64,000 bases of DNA from NCBI RefSeq assembly GCF_964355755.1, contig NC_092675.1, positions 23,352,412 to 23,416,411 on the forward strand, read 5' to 3'. The notes under the pieces are model-generated. The model had not been told where the DNA came from. It searched no databases and worked only from the letters and a program-made list of their open reading frames with translations. A program made the translations under genes and the position numbers. The stretch is from Antedon mediterranea (taxonomy: Eukaryota > Echinodermata > Crinoidea > Comatulida > Antedonidae). Position 1 is the first letter of the stretch, and every line of letters begins with the position of its first letter. This document shows, piece by piece, positions 56,258 to 64,000 of the stretch.

Positions 56258-58402
56258 GTAAATATTTAAAAGTAGAAATATGTTTCTTATCAATTCATTT
56301 TTTATTATTCGTTCTTTTCATAATCCATTTTTTTTATATCATTTACAAGTTGACTGTTTTTGCATTATAGGATGAAAGTTTTCATGACATGACATTTTCA
56401 GTCCTGTCTTCTTCATAAATGTGCAGAAATTTATTTTCATTTATTGCAGCAGATCCATGCCATTTTTAATGTCAATGGTTTTCGCAGTTAAAGACAATGC
56501 ATAATAGGAAACTATTGAATTGGGTACTACTAGCACATGCATTGTGAATTGTGTGGTTTATTGAGGAATGTTATGTTTTCATGCTTCAATCTATAATTAA
56601 TGTGTATAATAATATTAATAATGACATTATAATATAATAATAATATGATATATTATTTATATAGTTGTTTCTAAATTCTTATGTAGAAAATAGAAATATT
56701 TTTTTTGAATAGGTAGCGATCCGGATCAGTTGTATAATACTACAATAGAAAATAGTTTTATACACCTATATATTTCTATTACAGGTAGCAATTTCACAGG
56801 TCTAGGATAATGGAAATTTTGATCTGCCTCATTTGAAGCCAAATTTCTAATTTTTATTGCAGATTTATCATAGCAGGATTCAAATCATCATCTCTACACG
56901 TTAATAGTACACATTTAATCAAGTATTTAATAGGTGCAGAACATATAGGTAATTTAGGTGACCTTCAAGTTAGCAATATCTAGTAGTGAGATGAAAGTAC
57001 AGTACTGCATATCATCTAGTGGTAGACCAAATCAGCACCATGGTTAATCATAGCCAACACCACAGCTACTTATGAACCAGTGTAGCGTCGCTACAAATTT
57101 ACCACTGCTACTGATAGACCTACCATATAACTGTGTGCTACATATGACTTCAACTGATGGACCAGTTTTTGAAGACCAAACTGCTACCAACCTGTCTACT
57201 GGCTACCAACTGCTCAATAGCTACATGATTGTCAACTCCATTACACAAAGTAAGTACTTGTTTTTTATTTTTTTATCTTTTCTAGTCTTCAATAAAGTCT
57301 CTACATCTAGTATAGCAACATTTTGCTTGCTGTAGCACCAAATTCTGTTGGAACTCATGTTAATACCGAAATACTATTGTGATGGAGTGCTAGTAAAAGT
57401 GTTGTTTGTAGCAGCTACTGCCCCCTCCCTCTCATGTATGAAGAGAAATCATATTGTATTACCTTCATTTTACCATATTAATAATATTATTATTATTATA
57501 TAATGGTACTAAACACTACAGTATTTTAATATTAAAATCTCCATGGTTCATTTGCTATGATGTTGTCTAAATGAAAAAGATTTCCTCTGTTTTTATACCT
57601 TCATTGTTGTATTAATTTGTATACTATATATCTGGCATCAATATCTGGCATCATGCAGACTACGTTCGATTTTGGCATTTCTTTCTGGCAAAATTTCAAG
57701 AGAATACCGTGATTTTAATCACATGTTATAGTTGGAAACCACCCATTTATTAAGTCATAGGGAATAATTAGAATAATAACTTTAAAAAAACATAAAATAA
57801 ATGTAATGAATTATTGCTTCTGTCATAAATGTCTTTTTTTCTGCTCATGCATTGTCATAAGACAGGGTTTGTTGGTAAATTTGGGTGAAAGGTCACATAG
57901 CTTTTATACCCTTTCCAATAAGCAATTATATCATGGCCTTTTTTGGTTTTCTAATGTTTCTACTCAGGAATTTTGTTTTATTTTTTATATTATTGTACAT
58001 TAATAATCATCATGATCAACAAAGTTAAAATGATTAGGATTATAACCATTATCAGTAAATATTCAGCAACAATATATTCGGAATGATTAGCAGCAGCATA
58101 TAGTAGTCACAATCATTTATCAATCAATCAACATCATTTCATGAGCAAAATATAGTCAACAAGACCAAGTACATGCAACATGATCAGCAAGAACATGACC
58201 AGAGATATAATCATATATCATCAACATAGTCTGAGTCAACACTGTCAACATTCATCATAGTCATCATGACAGCAATACACGCAACATAATCAACAACAAA
58301 TGTAACATAATCATAATAATAAAAGCATAAGCAACATTATCAGTAATATATATATAAAAAATTTAATAACCAAATGTAGTGATCCTTTAATAATAATATC
58401 AA

Positions 58403-58676
58403 CCCGGGCCCATTTACACTTACAATTGTGTCCTGGGCCTCTCCAGGATCGGGTCTAGATTTAATTATTTGGTTTCTGATCAAGTATGTTTACACGACAC
58501 GACCTTTCAAACGACAGCCCTGAGGATTCATTTTCTCAAGTCATTGGTCACGGTTCACTGCATAACCCTGCTCGAAAAGTAAAAGCCCCTCCTAGACCTA
58601 CATTGAGAGGTGGTTCATGTCTCATCTGACCCATGGCTGGGTCTGAGCCTACTCAAATTTTATGTGTAAATGGGGT
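58403..58676. mobile_element. Short inverted-repeat element (MITE-like), 274 bp
   Basis: GGGCCCATTTACACTTACAA at the left pairs with ATGTGTAAATGGGGTC at the right. Inner CCTGGGCCTCTCCAGG is a further palindrome. It is G+C-richer than its surroundings. No clear target duplication was found. Confidence 0.5.
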
Positions 58677-58870
58677 CATAGTCAACATAGCTAGCAAAGT
58701 CAGAACGATCATTGTTGTCAACAATATAGTCCAGCAACATGGTCAATCATTATCAAGATTGACAACATGATCTTCATAATGAATACATTGTCAACAAGAC
58801 TACCAACATAGTCACCAGTAACACATGGTACGTGACCACAGTCATCAACACAGTTTACCTAAGTAACAAA

Positions 58871-59830
58871 ATAGGCACCATGATCAGCAATGCATGCAAC
58901 ATGTCCAACAACTCATGGCAACATGATCACCAATGACATGATAGTAGTCATTATCAACAGCATTCTGTATTCGTCATTATCAAAAATACATTTGTCATGT
59001 TATCCGTCTATCAACGATATAAGAAAATAGGCACCATGATCAGCAATGCATGCAACATGTCTAACAACTCATGGCAACATGATCACCAATGACATGATAG
59101 TAGTCATCATTATCAACAGCATTCTGTATTCGTCATTATCAAAAATACATTTGTCATGTTATCCGTCTATCAACGATATAACAAAATAGGCACCATGATC
59201 AGCAATGCATGCAACATGTCCAACAACTCATGGCAACATGATCACCAATGACATGATAGTAGTCATCATTATCAACAGCATTCTGTATTCGTCATTATCA
59301 AAAATACATTTGTCATGTTATCCGTCTATCAACGATATAACAAAATAGGCACCATGATCAGCAATGCATGCAACATGTCCAACAACTCATGGCACCATGA
59401 TCAGCAATGACATGATAGTAGTCATCATTATCAACAGCATTCTGTATTCGTCATTATCAAAAATACATTTGTCATGTTATCCGTCTATCAACGATATAAC
59501 AAAATAGGCACCATGATCAGCAATGCATGCAACATGTCCAACAACTCATGGCAACATGATCACCAATGACATGATAGTAGTCATCATTATCAACAGCATT
59601 CTGTATTCGTCATTATCAAAAATACATTTGTCATGTTATCCGTCTATCAACGATATAACAAAATAGGCACCATGATCAGCAATGCATGCAACATGTCCAA
59701 CAACTCATGGCACCATGATCAGCAATGCATGCAACATGTCTAACAACTCATGGCAACATGATCACCAATGACATAATAGTAGTCATTATTATCAACAACA
59801 GTTTGTATTCGTCATTATAAAAAATACATT
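58871..59830. repeat. Satellite, 159-bp unit, about six copies
   Basis: ATAGGCACCATGATCAGCAA starts at 58871, 59027, 59186, 59345, 59504 and 59663, so spacing is 156 then 159 four times. Copies are almost identical from GCATGCAACATGTC to GTTATCCGTCTATCAACGAT. The last copy is rearranged and more diverged. Confidence 0.95.
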
Positions 59831-61049
59831 TGTCATGTTATTTATCTATCAACGATATATTGGAATGATAAAAATAAACATATTCATAATGATAAGCTGC
59901 AACATACTCAACATGATCAATGACATTATTTATTAGAATCAATACGGTTAATAATAAGTAGCAAAGTTAACATGAACCATAGAATATTCACCATGACCTA
60001 ATACAATACCTACAGATTAATTGGTTTGAGGCAATTAATAGCATTCTATGCCTAAACCTAAAAACTAGGGACTTTTTGATTTGATTGAATGAAGTTCTCA
60101 TCCACATGGGTAGTAGTTGACTGGTACTCATCCACGAATAAATTAACATTTTGATTATTAGTGGACATTGACGTGCCAGTGAACATATGACGTAATGACC
60201 ATGTACTGTAATATCTAGTAGTACTCTTGTGCTGGGCCAGTGGAAGTACACAGGTTTATCTATGTTATCTATAAGCCTAGATACTTAATTTTCAGTGTTA
60301 TGACGACATACTGTACGTTCACTCGTACTCAGAGAGAGAGATCGGAAAAAGGCCAAGTTCTCAAATTTTGCACTTAACGTGCCTGTCGACTTGCGCATGC
60401 ACATGTCATAAAAACAATCAATTGGGCATCAGTCGACATAGTGGACGCGCAAATCGAAAACTCCCTATATTATCAACAACATACTGATAGTCTACATTAA
60501 CAGCATAGCCAGCATGATCAACAAAATAGTCATCAACTCAATAGACAGCATGATCAACAATCAGGATGATCAACAACAACACAGTCACCAGCAAAGTCTC
60601 TTCTCATCATGCTATTTACCGTTGAATTAAGAAAATTAAAGTTATTGGCTAATCGTTTGACATATACTGTTTCTGCAAATACAATTTGATGCGATTGAAT
60701 CCATCTGTGCGAAGCTGCTAACTGGTTTATGTTGATATGAAATGGAGTGCTACGGCTGGTTGAAGGGGACCAAATCCATGTAAAGATACGATGTGATTCC
60801 CATTTACCAGCTAAAGCCCAACATTTATTATCGTTCTTGCATCTTCCATAGTTCAGATTTTTCCTTTTGTCCTGTGTCCTTTCTTTGTGTACCATACATT
60901 TTTACTGTCTTCGTACTTACTGTTTCTAATATATATTTGTATTGTCTTGTTTCTTGTGTCTCGTATGCTGTTGTTTGTTTCTTGTGTCATGCGTTGTTAT
61001 TGTTTTATTGCTTTTTTATTCTTCACATATATTGTACTGTCTTGTTTTG

Positions 61050-61155
61050 CATGTGTCCATCTTTGTTACTTGTGTCCATCTTTGTTACTTGTGTCCATCT
61101 TTGTTACTTGTGTCCATACATTTCTATCTTCGTTACTTGTGTCCATACATAGTTA
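61050..61155. repeat. 20-bp tandem repeat
   Basis: TGTGTCCATCTTTGTTACTT repeats about four times, then varies to GTGTCCATACATTTCTATCT. A looser CTTGTGTC-rich stretch precedes it from 60860. Confidence 0.85.
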
Positions 61156-61681
61156 TTATTTTGTTTCTCCATAAATTCTTTTTCCATCATTATTGTTGTT
61201 GTCTTTTGCCTGTACTTCATATAAACCAAAAATATAAAAAATATTATTAATATTATAACTATATCAAATAAATCGGTGCTTGCAATTAGTCCTCAAGCTC
61301 CATTTACAAAGTATATTTGTTGATCATGAATTTCTTGTTTCCGTCACATTAAATTGAATTTGAATATAATATTCATTAAATATTAACAGTATTCTCATAA
61401 AACTATTAATTAATATTAGAAAAAAAACTGTGTTTGTTAAGCTTCATGGAAATCTCTTTATTAATTTAGGTAATTATTTTATTAGATGAAATGTTAAAAA
61501 TTAAACTCCCACATATCATATAAAAAATGTTGTAATATCCATTGTAAAAACAATGACCTTTCTTTTGAGCTAAGAAAGATTATTTTCAAGACAAACATTG
61601 ATTTGACAATTTGTTTCAGTTGAGGTTTAAGTGAAATTTGATTCAGCATTGGCAATTCATGCAAGACATTCATATCATTAT

Positions 61682-62010
61682 GGCTAGTCGAGTGGGTGAG
61701 CGGTCAAGACAAACGCACTGCAAGCCATAACTATCATTTCTACATACTGTATGTTCAAGGCATTCCTCGATAGTTGGTGACCGAACAAGTCTTCTTTCAG
61801 GACTGAAAACTAGCAATTTAATTAATAATGATTGCTTATTCAGATCTCCCAATAGAGATGTTGTTTGCCATAGGCTTTCTGTTCTGTATCCATCTCATGC
61901 ACTTAAAAACTGGCCCCGTTGTACTTTAAAAACCCTGGGTGCAGTTTTTAGAAGAGTAGGGAATTACCCTGGTATACTGATCCACTATCTTTTGCTGTTA
62001 CTGGTTGGCT
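61682..62010 (+). mobile_element. Diverged tRNA-like SINE, copy 3
   Basis: GCTAGTCGAGTGGGTGAGCG resembles the head of the copies at 50225 and 55058. GAACAAGTCTTCTTTCAGGA, TTGTACTTTAAAAACCCTGG and AGAGTAGGGAATTACCCTGG match their body. It is older and its B box is degraded. Confidence 0.55.
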
Positions 62011-64000
62011 ACACTTTGGGCGGTGTGGGTCTGTTAAGGGCCTAATCCGAATTTGCTAAATTGAGAATGAACTGTAAAACAAACAAGACTTAGACTATGA
62101 CCCTTTAAGATGCTAATTCTATTATACTGTATAATGTACTTACAGTTTTGATGCAGTAACAAATGATGTAAAAGTAATGCACTCAATTAATCTTACTCAC
62201 TGTAACAAAAGGAAACACTTATAATTACAACAATCATATTGTAATTGTTTATAGGCCAATTTAATCCACCAATCAAACAGGCCCATCATGCTCTGAAAGT
62301 TTATGATTTTAAAAAGATCAAAATCTACCTAGTCATTATATTTTAATAGTTCTTATCATTTAGGCAATTTGTATAGCGTGATATGCTATTTATGGGTGCG
62401 TCACATTGATGTACTATAGCAAAAGCTAAGTTTGTTTTAAAATCAGTGCGTTTTTAAGCAACTTCTATGTGTGTGATGTATATTATACTATTAGAAGTTA
62501 GTTAATTGCTTAACTATCTATTTTGATTTTTCTGTTTTTTTAAAAATGTATTGCAATATTAATAAAGACGAAGTGGAGGGATATAGACTGTAGTAGTATA
62601 GACTGTAGAATAATGATGACAGATACGCTAGCCAAGCAAGCTACACATTCAGTTCAATCTAGTATATCGTTCATATACAACATAAATTTATATTCATACT
62701 ATAAAAAAACATAGTTGGGAATATACAATGTATGTTACCAATCAAATGATGTGAATTTAATGTTTTTCAGAACTTGTCATGTCAAGTACTGTTTTTTAGA
62801 TGTTTTAACATTATAATGCTCAGTAATGTGTGTTTAAAAAAGGGAAGATAATGCGCCCTCTGTTGGTCCACAGATAGATAGATAATTAAAAGGGTTATTT
62901 TATAATGAATCCAAAGAATAGGAATAAATAAATGACTGAAATGATATAAATATGTTCAGCAACATGATGAGACTAATATGGGTATTCAGAGGAGTGGTAT
63001 GTTCATGAATTCATAGTTGACTAAACAACATAAAGGCGGATGATTTATACAGTAATTTCATGCTAATAATTCGTAATGATCCAACACTGATCTGTTTGAA
63101 GTTCAGTGTGGTCAGATTAAAATATTCCACATGTGTAAATTAGTTGATTTACTACATGTCTTTGAACAAGTGTGAAACAAATTTATTTACTAGCTGTGAG
63201 TGCACATCAGATCTAATTAAATATGTCTTATAAATCTCATGCATATTCATTAGAACAGCTGTCAAGTTGGCATACAGACATAGTCAATATTTATGAGCTT
63301 ATGATACTATATTATTAGAATATATATACCACATACTATAACCTTATTTGTATTGTGTGGGTGATGATAATGAGATGATATTCTATAATAACTAACAATA
63401 TTTTTTATTCTTAATTATTGAGTATAATTATCTTTTTAAAGGGCAAGTCCGTATTTTAACATTTCTATTTGCAACCACAAATAATGGTACATTTTTTGTT
63501 AACCGGCGAAGCAGAACTAACTTTGTTAAAAAAAATTTCCTGGCTTATGAAAGAATTTTACACACAAAAATTTGAGAATCTATTTAGTGACTAGATTTTG
63601 GTATCCAATAATTAATTAGTTATTACATAATATGTGCTATCAATTGTATATTTAAATACAATAGACCAATTGCAAACATGCAATTTATTCAAGACAATTT
63701 GTAATTTTAATTATTCAAATTATCTTTTGCAATATGTTAGTAAAGAGCTAAGACAGAGAGTTATGTGTAGATTATTTGACAATATTTGTATATGACAAGC
63801 TTGTTGGTGACAAAATATCGTAATTGTCTCATATAATAGCCAATGAAGTTCTAAGCCATCAATTCTTTATGTTTGACCAAGACAAGGAATAAGTAGACTG
63901 AAAGGAGAACGGTGCGCGTGCATGTCAGTTGGTTAGTAATTGGATAAGGTGTTGGTGAGGGACCTCAAACTGTGTACTTGATGGTATACCCTAGCATTAT

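Larger units (their letters stand above)
56258..64000. other. MIB1 intron 11 (open at window end), repeat-rich
   Basis: No further MIB1 exon was found although the coding sequence is unfinished, so this is probably one intron of more than 7.7 kb. It holds a field of degenerate CAACATGATCA words (about 58010-60600), a 159-bp satellite, a small inverted-repeat element, a 20-bp repeat near 61050-61150 and an old SINE. No independent gene was seen. Confidence 0.6.

Noticed and set aside
57072-57335. Plus-strand frame of 87 codons as a possible MIB1 exon
   Set aside because: It shows no ankyrin or RING pattern and has no acceptor in the required phase.
58871-59830. CRISPR-like or protein-repeat array
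   Set aside because: There are no spacers and no open frame across units; the 159-bp period is a DNA satellite.
60793-61250. Overlapping open frames of about 100 codons
   Set aside because: They come from T-rich low-complexity repeats (TGTGTCCATC); three frames stay open, as expected for repeats, not genes.

Overview
This is 64 kb of animal (metazoan) nuclear DNA. The genes are split by GT-AG introns, the introns are AT-rich, and the recognisable proteins (a cytosolic acetyl-CoA synthetase, a Mind bomb E3 ligase and an ankyrin TRP channel) are of animal type. Two features suggest an invertebrate deuterostome, most likely an echinoderm: the palindrome TAGGCCTA and its core AGGCCT are very abundant, and MIB1 is close to the vertebrate protein. 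The species assignment is inference.

Layout. (1) 1-9.4 kb: three small genes for single-pass membrane proteins. Gene A (+) has a tail with YxxV/I motifs. Gene B (-) has a signal peptide, a Thr/Ser-rich ectodomain and a tyrosine-dense tail, but its membrane exon is unresolved. Gene C (-) has a signal peptide, a mucin-like ectodomain, a membrane helix and a long charged tail. Genes A and C share the exon-phase plan around the membrane exon. (2) 10.7-25.5 kb: a complete 14-exon ACSS2-type acetyl-CoA synthetase (+, 677 aa). Its introns hold three ~1-kb foldback elements flanked by perfect 10-, 9- and 8-bp target-site duplications, two tRNA-derived SINEs, and a complete antisense five-exon BEN-domain gene (337 aa) nested in intron 3. 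(3) 25.5-31.8 kb: mostly non-coding, with one small coiled-coil gene (-) that carries a duplicated exon, and a 50-bp minisatellite upstream of it. (4) 31.85-42.57 kb: a 20-exon ankyrin-repeat TRP channel (-, about 1087 aa). (5) 44.45-56.26 kb: the first eleven exons of MIB1 (+), head-to-head with the TRP gene. Its RING exons lie beyond the window. MIB1 intron 5 holds a nested transposon complex, in which a decayed DDE-type transposase is split by a tRNA-Leu-like SINE. (6) 56.3-64 kb: no exon found, mostly intronic repeats including a 159-bp satellite.

The genes do not form a shared pathway. ACSS2 makes cytosolic/nuclear acetyl-CoA, MIB1 ubiquitinates Notch ligands, the TRP protein is a cation channel, and the BEN protein is probably a chromatin or DNA-binding factor. 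The most unusual material is the membrane-protein cluster at the left end, the trio of foldback elements in one gene, the nested BEN gene, and the clustering of TAGGCCTA around first exons. Splice sites were read by eye, with phase checked across each junction; no transcript data were available.
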